A stretch of 64,000 bases of DNA, taken from contig JAMZAV010000366.1 in the NCBI GenBank assembly GCA_024449915.1, positions 124,001 through 188,000 of the forward strand, in the 5' to 3' direction. Positions 46,279 to 57,066 of the stretch are shown here, one piece after another (positions within the stretch are counted from its first letter, which is position 1; every line of letters starts with the position of its first letter). A program made the translations under genes and the position numbers. The stretch comes from Sweltsa coloradensis (taxonomy: Eukaryota; Arthropoda; Insecta; Plecoptera; Chloroperlidae). A model generated the notes under the pieces. The model was given only the letters and a program-made list of their open reading frames with translations. It searched no databases and was not told the DNA's origin.

Positions 46279-46680
46279 ACCACATATAACAAAAAACTTG
46301 TAAAAAAACAGCCAAACCTTACACAATCAAAAGCAATGAGATCTAAAAGAAATGCCAAACTTATGTACCCTCCTACATTTTTGTAATCTTAATACATAAA
46401 TTCACTTTGCCCTGTGACAGCATCCTTGCAAAGCGTGGCAAAATTTTATTTGCAACTATTGTTTTAAATGTAAAAGTTTGTGCAAATTTATTTTGCCAAG
46501 CTTTGCAAGGATGCAGTTACAGGGCAAAGTGAATATGTATTAAGATTGCAAAAATGTAGGAGGGTACATAAGCTTGGCATTTCTTTTAGATCTCATTGCT
46601 TTTGATTGTGTAAGGTTTGGCTGTTTTTTTTTTTACAAGTTTTTTTGTTATATGTAGGATCTCATTACTTTTTCAAGTTC
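46279..46680. repeat. Fold-back element, copy 2
   Basis: Arms about 46279-46453 and 46483-46665 (GGATGCAGTTACAGGGCAAA, GTGTAAGGTTTGGCTGTTTT). Same family as 2301-2726. Confidence 0.8.
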
Positions 46681-46729
46681 CATTACAAAATTATTTGTGA
46701 AAATACAATAATTTGATCAAAGTCGATTC

Positions 46730-47290
46730 AATTGATATGGTATTACCAATTAACAATAGAATTTAAAATATCCAGTGGTCCAAAGACTTGTTTTTTGTAA
46801 ACAATGTAGGTGATCATTGTCAACTTATTGATTATATTCTTGTAAAAGGCTTATATAAAAACCTTAATTTGAAAGCCTTCCAGCAAACTTTTTAACTTTT
46901 TCTTTCAAAAGGCACTTTATCACTATAACCTTAATGTACATATAAAATATGAACGTTGTAGCCCCACCCGTTTGGGCAGAATTGCTGGCCGATTGAAACT
47001 GACGAATTAGACAGTAGCAGTAGTAGTAGCTAACATCCTTAAAGTGATTTTGAGCATGTTTCAAGCCATTTTTTCACCAAGAAGGAATGCTCGTACCCCA
47101 ACCAAATTTGGCATGTGTTGTGTTGTCAGGTACCTAAATCCCCACAATTTTGATAGTTTTCAAGTTCACATCACGTTTCATGACGGCTGGGTAACACCTC
47201 GAAATCACCCCAACTCTGCTTGCTGTATAAGGTGCCTGAGTGTGTAGCACGCCACGGCTTGGCTGCGGCGCCCTAATGGGCACCTAGAAA
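46730..47290. repeat. Dispersed repeat shared with 4590-5070
   Basis: Collinear over most of its length, ending GGCTTGGCTGCGGCGCCCTA and ATGGGCACCTAGAAA. In both places it follows or lies near the fold-back family. Confidence 0.7.
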
Positions 47291-48123
47291 AATATCTATC
47301 TCTGGTTGACTATTGTTCACTTGTCGATGTCGTCAGTGCCAACAGGGTTGGCTTGATCTGCTTTGTCAGTTGTGATACCAAGTGGGTATCATGTGAATTT
47401 ATTTTTTAGTGAGTTTTACTAAAATGGATTTCAATGAGAACTATTGAAGATACTGAAGGTAAGCGTACACAATCACGCACACAAGTTATCTTTCAATACC
47501 TTTGGAATAACTGTAATAGTTTGGCGTCAGATGCCGGTTATGATGTTTATAAATTATTCCATTCAACGTACATTCAAAGTACGGAAATCACTTTTTAAAA
47601 ATAATGTCATATGATAATGGAGGCATTAATGTGAATCTGTAACATATTGCGAGAAAAGACGTTAAAACCGTTGCTACATTAGTGATGACAAATTGGCAAA
47701 AGGTTTGGAGTGATTTCTTGTCCAAAGGTTAGAAAGTTATCAATTGACAATGAAATACATCATCAAAATACTAGGATACAAAAATTAAATCCAGTAAAAA
47801 TAATATTTTGTTTTATTTTGATCAATACTTCTTGTCGAGTACCTACCTATATACGGTATATTTATATTGTTTCTAACTCATGGCACGATCGCTGGTCTAT
47901 CATCGTCTTTGGCATTCTGCTAGTGTTACACATTTACACACTCATATGGTTTGTCATACACATGCATTAAGCCATAATCATTCGTAATATTATAATTTTT
48001 TTGTTGTAGTCAAATTTGTGCATTTTGTTTTTAAATGATGTATTTGAGAATAATAATTCAATTGACATAAAAAAATGGTTGGAATTAAGTTGTTTTATTA
48101 TATTGCTTTGTACCATAATTCAG

Positions 48124-48746
48124 TTAAAGGGGTATTTAACCGCTAAACTCAAAAAATATATACCATTCAGGCTAACTAGTAATGAATTTAGCAATTAACA
48201 GAAAAATTATTGGGGCCACCATGACCTCCCAAAAAATTGTCAGACATGACATTTTTCGAGCTAGGTCCCATCGGAAAAAATCTCCCATAACCTTGGACCT
48301 TGGAGGATTTTGATCCAAAAAAATATTGGCCATTATTGACGTACTCGACAGCCTTTTCTGTAAATTCTCTATATTTTGTTTTGTAATTTGGGCAAGTAGT
48401 TTGGTCAAAATATGCTGATTACCAAGATGAGGTGTGATTTTGGAATGCATATTTTTGCGTGTTTGAGGGTATATTTGGGCACAGTTTCAAGACACGATGT
48501 TATAAAGGGTCATTTTAGATTGGTACTATGCTCTGGTATCTATGTGGACCAAAAAAGAAGCAGGTTAAAGCCGATTTAGGAAATTTTCCAAAATGACAAT
48601 TTTTGCCAATTTCTGGATCAAAAAATTAAAAAATTCGTGTTAAATCACAGTTACAAGATATAATTTTTTAAACGATCATTTAAGTGTAGTATTGTGCTAT
48701 AGATCACGTGGTAAAAAATAATTTTTTGGGTTTTTAGCCCCTTTAA
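48124..48746. mobile_element. TTAA-flanked non-autonomous element, copy B
   Basis: TTAAAGGGGTATTTAACC to TTTTTAGCCCCTTTAA. Close copy of 693-1336, sharing GTTTGAGGGTATATTTGGGC and TCAAGACACGATGTTATAAA. Confidence 0.7.
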
Positions 48747-49438
48747 GGTAATATTTTATGTTGTGTATCTACATCTATGTGTCATAATTATCGTCATATA
48801 GTTTATACCGGTATATAGTTTAATTGTCATTATTACATACATTTTGAAAAACTATTTCAATCGGATATGCATATTTTAAAGTTTGGTTTACAATTTACAT
48901 ACAGCAGAACTAATAAAATGAGAAAAGCCACATTTCATATAGGTACTGGTGCCAGTAAGTAATTCTGTAGATAAAATCAGCCTTCAGAGAAGTGATGTAA
49001 ATTTTCATGAAAAGTCAAATTTGTGAAAACTTTGCTGAAAACTTTGCTGAAAACTTTTCAAGCTGTGAAAAGTTCATGTTTTAGTCGCTTATCACCGTCG
49101 TTTCAACTTAAAATTTTGACAGCATGATTGGTAGGCCATATGGCCTACCACAAGTCATAGATTATAATTTTGTTAGGCCCTTTACCTCAAAATCAGGAGA
49201 AAATACCATCATAGCATAGTTGTTAGGACGAGGAGAATTAATTGCAGGACATTTCCTTGATGTATTACAAAATTTCTATGTTGACTGTTGATAATTGCTT
49301 TAGTTTGAACTTTTTATTATGAAATAGAGTTGGCCCTATAGGCCTACAAAAGTAGCCAATGCCTACTTTAAAAAAAAATGCATAGGCCTACAATGTCCAA
49401 TGTTATGTAGCCTAACAGTATACAAATCCATTTACTAA

Positions 49439-50219
49439 CTAGGAAGCTTCGCAAACGCTTTTTCAGGCGCATTGTTGGATGAGCGTAATTTTTTAAAAAC
49501 AAAAAAGCGTAAAATTGCAATTTTTATGAGAAATAATTTTTCCATTACGCTCAAATTTCACACGAATATATAAATTTATAAAATTAAGGCTCTGTGAAAA
49601 AATCATTACAATCGAATAAAGCATGTCGGTGTTACAAGTCAAAGAAATTTTAAAAAATCGAAAAAATCGTAAAATTGCGATTATCACGAGAAATAATTTT
49701 TCGATTCCGCTCAAATTCCACACGAATAAATAAATTCACAAAATTAAGGTTCTGTAAAAAAATCATTACAATCGGATAAAGCATGTAGGTGTTATAAGTA
49801 GAAGAATTTTAAAAAATCAAAAAAATCGTAGGGCCTAAGTTGCGATTTTCATGAGAAATAATTTTTTGATTACGCTCAAATTTCACACGAATATATTTAA
49901 TTCATAAAATAAAGGTTCTGTGAAAAAATCATTAGGGGCCTACAATCGAATAAATAATGTAGATGTTATAAGTCGAAGAATTTTTTTAAAAATCGAAAAA
50001 AAATCGTAAAACTGCGATTTTTATGAGAAATAATTTTTCGATTGCGCTTAACAAGGTGGCAGTTCTAAGTTCAGAAATTTAGAAGGCCTCCACAAAATTT
50101 AATTGCAATTGGAGTACCCTAACGGTTTAGCCGGAATCGTGTGGAACAGACACAAAAAAAAAAATCCGGATTTTTTTCTCCAGTGTAATGAAATGGAATC
50201 TTCGCTACGCACATCCAAT
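49439..50219 (+). mobile_element. GTTGATGGATGAGC family, copy 4, with internal tandem units
   Basis: Begins CTAGGAAGCTTCGCAAACGC and ends CTTCGCTACGCACATCCAAT. Between lie four units of 155-177 bp starting CGTAAAATTGCGATT at about 49509, 49672, 49827 and 50004, the same unit as at 1-235. Confidence 0.7.
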
Positions 50220-51378
50220 AAGTAATTATTAATAAATCAGTTCATAGTTTTATTTCATAATACATTTCAAAACTCGAAATTTAGTGTCATATAAGTGGCA
50301 ATATTTCCAGTAACGTTATTACTTTGGCTTTAAAGAATTTTCCGAATCGTTTCCCAAGCCCTGTAGATCTTAGCAACTAGGTAGCCTACATTATTAACAA
50401 TTTTTTTAAACTTTTCAAAATTTGAAACTTTTCACAAGCTTGGGGGAAAATTTTTCATGAAGTGAAAATTTTCAAACTTTTCATTGCAAATTTTTCGCCT
50501 TTCATCACTACTTCAGAGCCGGGCAAATTAACACAAGGGAAAGATCGGGAAACCCGAAAAGCGGGCAGTCCTAAGGAAAGAACACTCACATTTTACTCTA
50601 AAACAATTCTTCCAAAACCTTTCCCTGTAAGGCTAATTCATTTTACGGAATCAAATTAAGATATTTCCGTCCATATAAAAAATCGAGTTGCGATATCAGG
50701 TCTCCGGCCTTCCTGAAAACTATAGCTCTATGTTTTGTCGTAACAAGCGCAGTGAGCAAATAGAAAGGATTCCACTTTTCTGCTCTAGCTTCAGAATATT
50801 TTAGTAAAAAAGAATACTGTGAAAACGAGTTATTCCACATTCTTGCCATGCTAGCTTATATGGATATATTATAAAAAGTGACAAAAATGAGCAAAAGTAA
50901 ATTAAAAAAACAAGATAAATGTCTCATTATACTATAAAATGTGCATACATGGTCCTCGGCCGAGATTCTTATTATTGAAGACCAGCTTCTCGTATAAAGT
51001 CAGGGAGGCTGGTTGAAGTCAATAAAATAATTACATATATAACAATTATTATAGAATGAAAAAAAGTACTAGTAATTAATAGGTTCCAAAATATACAGGC
51101 ATGATTTGTAGGATTTATGTAATAAGAACCTGTTGCCTTCTATAATTTCCTAGATATCAATAATTGTATTCTAATAGTTTGCCAATGTAACATAAATAGC
51201 TGTACTACCGGTACTTGCTAAATAAATATTTACAATACAATATACCACAATGCTATAGTTCACACCTAAAATTTCAAGTACCTAATAATTAAATCTTCAC
51301 AATAATGGACCTTCTAGAGGTACTTGCAGAGGTATGATGCATCATCCATATAATTTCTGTTAGAATGTCTAAAGCTAC
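50220..51378. other. 3' flank of the 14-finger gene
   Basis: AT-rich; probably contains its 3' UTR. No other feature recognised. Confidence 0.4.
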
Positions 51379-53712
51379 CTACTGTAGCTCTGGCATAATG
51401 TTGTGCTGTTTGTTATGATGCTTAATCTTCTCATTATTATACAAAAAGGACCGTTCACAAAGTCCACATGGGTATGGTTTGACGCCTGAATGAAGATTTA
51501 AATGCACTCTGAGGTGTCCCCGTTGACGGAATGCTTTCCCACACAGTTGACATTGGTATGCACGAAATTCTTCATGAACTTTTTTGTGGCGAGCCAAACT
51601 TGACCAGGTTCTAAATGCTTTGTTGCAGACCTTGCATATGCATGGTTTTAAATTCAAGTGAATACGAATATGCTCCTCGAGACAAACTTTCCATTTGAAA
51701 AGTTTACCACAAATGGTGCAACAGAATTTGTCATATTTATCTTTTTCATGAACCTTTCTAACATGTTGCCCCAGATTGGAGCTAGCTTTGAAGATTTTAC
51801 CACACACTTTACATTGGTAAGTTCGTCCTTCTGCTGGCTTCCTAGTTCGAGGATTCTGACTGGGGACTCTCTTTTTGTGTGGCCGAGGCTTGCAATCATT
51901 TTTAACGTGCCATGTGTACGACCTCTTGTCCACAAATTCCTTGCCACACTTGGAGCAGCAGAACTTTTCTCCAGAGTGAGATTCCATGTGGTCAGCTAGA
52001 AGTTTGGCAATGAGAAAGGTTTTCCCACACACTGTACATAAGTGAGATTTGTAGCCCTCGGGTACAACTCCATGCATCATTGCTTCATGCGTCGTTAGAT
52101 TACAGCGTCGCTTAAATGCACCATCACACAGCTTGCAGGCAAATGGCCGATCTTGTGAGTGACATGTCATGTGCTTATACAGTTCACTGTTCTGGTAAAA
52201 TCTTCTGCCACACACTTCACAGATAACATTCTTGGTGCCCGAATGTTTCAAAAGGTGTAGCCGAAGTCTCACAGCATGATCGAATCCACATCCGCACACT
52301 TCGCAGATATGCTTTTTAGGTTTGGTGTTATGCATTCGAACCTCGTGGGACCTGAGGTTTGAACGGGTAGTAAAGTTCTTACCACACATTGAACAAAGAT
52401 GCATTTTCTTGAAATCCAAATCACTGTCTTCCGTTTTGGTCAAAATATTTTGGCATTTGTGTTCTTTGAGAGTTTGTTTTGATGAAAATGCTTCACTGCA
52501 CGAAGGGCACTTGAATATTTTCAACACTTCATCATGCTGGGTTAACAGGTGTTGCTTCAAAGAGGATTTAAGTTGAAAACCTCTGTCGCAGAAATTGCAA
52601 TGAAATGCCTTTGTTTGTGCGTGCATCAAAATGTGTTTTCTTAGTGATACTTTGGTCTTGTAAGTGTTCCCACAGTAGTTACAAGCAAACAAGTCTTCTT
52701 GTTTTAAAGATGAGTTCCGAGCCACACCAGGCTTGCACGAGATATGGTCCAACATCTCATTGATGGTCATATTATTAATGTTACAAATAGTGCAAGAATA
52801 GTCCACTATCTTTAAATTATCAACATGTTTTAAAGAACAATTAATATGAAGCAATTTAATGTCGTCCTTATTCCCAAATCTGATGGTTGGATGGACCATG
52901 TCTTTGGATTCATTTGGTGCTTCATTATTGTTGATGAGTTCTAATGAGATGATTCCACTGGTTGGCGTGCAGTTCAAGGAAATGTGATGAGGTAAGTCCT
53001 CAACAGATATCCTCTCGACATTGCATGCATTGCACGTATAAGATGTACCTTCTGCAGAAAGGACACATTGTATGTGATGCTTGATTGGTGGTTGATCGGA
53101 TCTCCGCTCCAATGATTCATGGACATGTTGAGGCCACTGCTCGACCGTGATGTTCTCACCCTTGCAGATGCTACAAAAGAACTCATTGGTGTCCTTCTTA
53201 CAAACAAGGCTTTGTGGTATCTCAGCAAGAGTACCACAAAGTTTGTTACTAGAGTATTGTGTGGAAGCAATGTTACATTTTAGATGCTGTCCTAGCTCCT
53301 CCAAACATATGTTGTTTTTACAGCATAATGTGCAGCAAAACGTTCGACCTTCGGAAATATTCTTTTGAAGTGTATTTACACTTGGAGGTGCCATCAAAAG
53401 CCCAGGTGTATTTGATTCACCAGTACGGTTCACTTGAACGTAATTAGTACCGTTATTTTTCTTTTCAAAATATTGCAGTTCATTATTGATGGTAATAGTT
53501 ACATTGTTACTGCAGCTGTCATTAGCAAACTGCACTACAGGTTTTGGTTGTATTGGCCGAAAGCGATTTTTAAGAATGGTTTTAATCTTGGTTTCATTAG
53601 GAGTTACCAATCTTGATTGCAGCAATTTTCCACTATGTTTTTGTATCTTATTGCCAACAGCTTGAAGTCTTCCTCTTTTAACTGATGAGATGTTCCTCGG
53701 AGACCTGTAAAA
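51379..53712 (-). CDS. C2H2 zinc-finger terminal exon (14 fingers, four atypical N-terminal units)
   Basis: Minus-strand exon beginning after GTGTTTTACAG at 53713 in phase 2 (AG|G, R-SPRNISSVKRGR) and ending with a stop at 51379-51381. An in-frame TAA lies a few codons upstream of the acceptor with no ATG between, so an upstream exon is required. After a basic segment come four spaced atypical units, FCCTLCCKNN, FFCSICKGEN, YTCNACNVER and YSCTICNINN, each CxxC followed by a single H region and often a C. Then come 14 C2H2-type fingers, from FACNYCGNTY to YPCGLCERSF; two of them end in C rather than H (HKC, KNDC). RTYQCKVCGKIFKASSNL onwards closely matches the exon at 36616-37753. About 777 residues from this exon alone. 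Likely a sequence-specific nuclear factor. Confidence 0.88.
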   Translation of the reverse strand, partial: FYRSPRNISSVKRGRLQAVGNKIQKHSGKLLQSRLVTPNETKIKTILKNRFRPIQPKPVVQFANDSCSNNVTITINNELQYFEKKNNGTNYVQVNRTGESNTPGLLMAPPSVNTLQKNISEGRTFCCTLCCKNNICLEELGQHLKCNIASTQYSSNKLCGTLAEIPQSLVCKKDTNEFFCSICKGENITVEQWPQHVHESLERRSDQPPIKHHIQCVLSAEGTSYTCNACNVERISVEDLPHHISLNCTPTSGIISLELINNNEAPNESKDMVHPTIRFGNKDDIKLLHINCSLKHVDNLKIVDYSCTICNINNMTINEMLDHISCKPGVARNSSLKQEDLFACNYCGNTYKTKVSLRKHILMHAQTKAFHCNFCDRGFQLKSSLKQHLLTQHDEVLKIFKCPSCSEAFSSKQTLKEHKCQNILTKTEDSDLDFKKMHLCSMCGKNFTTRSNLRSHEVRMHNTKPKKHICEVCGCGFDHAVRLRLHLLKHSGTKNVICEVCGRRFYQNSELYKHMTCHSQDRPFACKLCDGAFKRRCNLTTHEAMMHGVVPEGYKSHLCTVCGKTFLIAKLLADHMESHSGEKFCCSKCGKEFVDKRSYTWHVKNDCKPRPHKKRVPSQNPRTRKPAEGRTYQCKVCGKIFKASSNLGQHVRKVHEKDKYDKFCCTICGKLFKWKVCLEEHIRIHLNLKPCICKVCNKAFRTWSSLARHKKVHEEFRAYQCQLCGKAFRQRGHLRVHLNLHSGVKPYPCGLCERSFLYNNEKIKHHNKQHNIMPELQ

Positions 53713-54500
53713 CACGTTAGATTATTACTCATAGGCCTATTTATCATTCATTTGCAGTGTTGTTATACAGCTAATTTTGACAAGTAGCACTGCTACAGCT
53801 ACTGGACCTTTGAAAGAAGCTCATCTACTTGTGCAACTTTCATTCTTAAATAGCTTCTGCTACTTAAACAGCTACCTTAAGATTTTTCACCTGGATCAAT
53901 TACAGAGAAAAGTTTGTTTCTGTATAAGTTGCTTATGCCAGGGATTGGTAACCTTTTTTTTGACTTTGGAGCAAATCTTAGCAAACAACAAATATTATTG
54001 TTGAACTTGGTTAATAGCACGAGAACGAGCTATATTAGAATAATGTTTTTAAAAGTGCATATTTTTGATCACATTAAGGATATGTTTTTATTGAATACAA
54101 TTTTAAGACATATTTTGAATACTATATTTTAACCAATATTCATAATTATAGCAAATATTTGTTGCAACATGATTTCCCAATTTCCTCATATTTTTGTATT
54201 TGTTTGATAGGTCATTGAAAAATAAAATGAAAAAATATTTCTGTATGGCGTGGCAGTCTTCTCACAATTTCCTTCAATGGCTGCCAGATCGTCAATCATT
54301 TTATTGAATTCAACAAACGATGCCCAGCTGTTGCATGCAAGGGTGCAACATTGGTTTACTTCGGATTCTACTATTAGTGACGACTTTACAAAAATGTGGA
54401 AGAGTTTCTCGACCGTAGCAAGTAATGCAATTTGTGATTTTTTCTTAGAAAATAAACCTTTAGGTAAATCTATTACATGCTTAATTTCGATGCCAGGTTA

Positions 54501-55209
54501 TTAAGCGAGCGAAGCGAGCGTTTCCATTTGACTCTGCCGGAAAAAATAGTCACTGGTTTTGTTTTTTTTTTTTTTTTTTTTTTTGTTTTTTTGTTTTTTT
54601 GTTTGTATGTCTCGCGATAACGTTCGAACGGAGGCTCGGATCAAGTTGAAATTTTCACCATCCGCAAGCTTTGTTCTCGATTGAATGCCATTAGTTTTGT
54701 GGCAAAATCGTTCAAAAAGTTAAAAAGTTACATTAAAGTTAATCGAAAGTTTTTTTTTTCAAACTAACCGGCGACAAAATCTGAGATAGCCAAATCATTT
54801 AGAATGTCCGTCCGGTCACGAATATTTTTAATTTTTTAGTTTGATCCGATAAGTAGTGTAGATGGAAATTAATTATAACAAAAGTAACGTTGCCAATGGC
54901 AACGAAAAGACGCGCGAAGTTTCTAATGCACTGCCACCTAGAAGTAATCAAAATACTTTCGAGGAAGCAGTCTATTATTTGTCAACAAAGAGTTTAAATA
55001 ACTGTATTCCCAAGGAGTCAATGTCCTCTAGATGGCGGTGGATTTTAAAGTAAAGATTTACACACGGGTTTACCCAAATACCTTGGCAATAATAAATAAT
55101 ACTGGAAACGCGAACGTCGTAAATTTTTAAATTTAAAAAAATGTGCAATGTGGGTCTAGCTATAGCACGTGCTCGCTTATCAACGCGTCCAACTGAGCGT
55201 TTCCTAGTA
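54501..55209 (+). mobile_element. GCGAGCGAAGCGAGCG family, copy 4
   Basis: TTAAGCGAGCGAAGCGAGCG to GAGCGTTTCCTAGTA. Its left flank AATTTCGATGCCAGGTTA reappears immediately before copy 5 at 55219-55236. Confidence 0.82.
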
Positions 55210-55237
55210 CTTTCAATTACAATTTCGATGCCAGGTT

Positions 55238-56515
55238 ATTAAGCGAGCGAAGCGAGCGTTTCCATTTGACTCTGCCGGAAAAAATAGTCACTGGTTTTGT
55301 TGTATGTCTCGCCATAACGTTCGAACGAAGGCTCGGATCGAGTTGAAATTTGGATTATCCGCAAGCTTCGTTCTCGATTGAATGCCATTAGTTTTGTGGC
55401 AAAATCGTTCAAAAAGATAAAAAGTTACATTAAAGTTAATCGAAAGTTTTTTTTTCAAACTAAATGGCGACAAAATCTGAGGTGGGCAAATCATTCAGAA
55501 TGTCCGTCCGGTCACGAATATGTTTATTTTATTTTGATCCGATAAGTAGTGTAGATGGAAATTACATTTTAACAAAAGTAACGTTACCATGGCAACGAGT
55601 TTGTATGTCTCGCCATAACGATCGAACGGAGGCTCGGATCGGGTTGAAATTTGGACCATCCGCAAGGTTCGATCTGGATTGAATGCCATTAGTTTTGTGG
55701 CAAAATCGTTGAAAAGTTACAAAGTTACATTAAAGTTAACCGAAAGTTTTTTTTTAAACTAAACGGCGACAAAATCTGAGGTGGCCAAATCATTTAGAAT
55801 GTCCGTCCGGTCACGAATATGTTAGTTTTATTTTGATCCGATAAGTAGTGTAGATGGAAATTACATTTTAACAAAAATAACTTAAATGACAACAAAAGTC
55901 ACACGAGAATTTGGTCACTATGCACTGCCACCTAGAAAATAAAAAATACTACGAGGAAGCAGTGTATTTTTTGTACTTTCCCAAAGAAATGATGTCAAGG
56001 TCCCCTAGGGCGGTGGATTTATCCCCAAAGGCCACAAAGTAAAGGTTTACCACGGGTTTAAAACCCAAAAAAATTTGCCAATAATAAAAAATGGAAAAAT
56101 TGGCCCCCGTGGACAGCGAACGTCCAAATTTTTTAAATTAAAAACATGTGCAATGTGGGTCCCAGCTATACACGTGCCGTTTAAGGTCGGTGCACATAAC
56201 TTCCCAAGGTTTATGGTTTATGGTTTTAACGAAGGAAAAAATGCCCCCTTGGTTTCGCGTTTACATTCTTTCCCAAGGTTTAAGGTTTTAGGGTCTAAGG
56301 TTTAACAAGATGAAAATATTTCAACTTTTTAGCTCTTAAACACTAAACACAAAAACCCCCTCAATGAGAAGCGAGCTCTCTAAATCCGGCCAATGGAGCG
56401 CGCCCCTACTAGAAAACGGATAGAAAAACATTTCTTTTAACATAAACCAAAAAACCCCTTTTGGAAAGTATGTGCACCGGTTTATCAACGCGCAAAAAAA
56501 AGCGTTCCCAGTGTT
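55238..56515 (+). mobile_element. GCGAGCGAAGCGAGCG family, copy 5, duplicated and interrupted
   Basis: Starts like copy 4. The segment with GTATGTCTCGCCATAACG occurs twice (about 55303 and 55605). From about 55880 the sequence has many extra bases in homopolymers compared with other copies. A small fold-back (about 56187-56490, GGTGCACATAACTTCCCAAG against its inverse) interrupts the end. Confidence 0.65.
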
Positions 56516-57066
56516 AAATTTTATGCACAAAAAAATAAAAAGTTAGTTCTGGTAAGCCAATTACAAATTTTAATTTCCAAAAACAAAAATAATTACTTGC
56601 GTCTTACTATGATTAGTTTTAGTAGGCCGTAATGAATGAAAAAAGTGAAAACCGTAGTTTGTGTTTATCGTCATGGATAAATGAGTACCCTAACAACTAA
56701 AAAGAGAAAAGACTGATTTTTTACAGAAATCTTTAGTTTGTTATAATTGCAAAAGTAGAGTAGCATCAATGTTACACTACAGCTACCTGTTTATAGTAGC
56801 TTGCTACTCGCCACCTTACTACATTTTGAAAAGTAGTGCGCACTATTCAGAAAAGTAACATTTGTAACTAGTAGCGCGCTACGTAACAACACTGGTAATT
56901 CATTATCTATCATCTGCCTTCTAGCACTGCAATGTTGCAATGAATTAGTTCCGGTACATAGCAATTTTGTTTACCAACATCCAACTTGAATGGCATTTTG
57001 TTCGGGGACCTCATACGAAAATGTGGGTAAGTTAGAAAACTTCTCCTACACAAACATACATATGGT

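Noticed and set aside
47432..47458. Possible coding exon MRTIEDTE before GTAAGC
   Set aside because: Only eight codons and a single donor motif; too little to call, noted as a possible partner of 59757-59878.
51658..53616. Plus-strand open frames across the 14-finger exon
   Set aside because: Antisense shadows of the zinc-finger coding frame.
53713..53715. Start codon for the 14-finger protein at its 5' boundary
   Set aside because: The codon is GTG inside the acceptor region with an in-frame stop just upstream; a spliced exon is the better reading.
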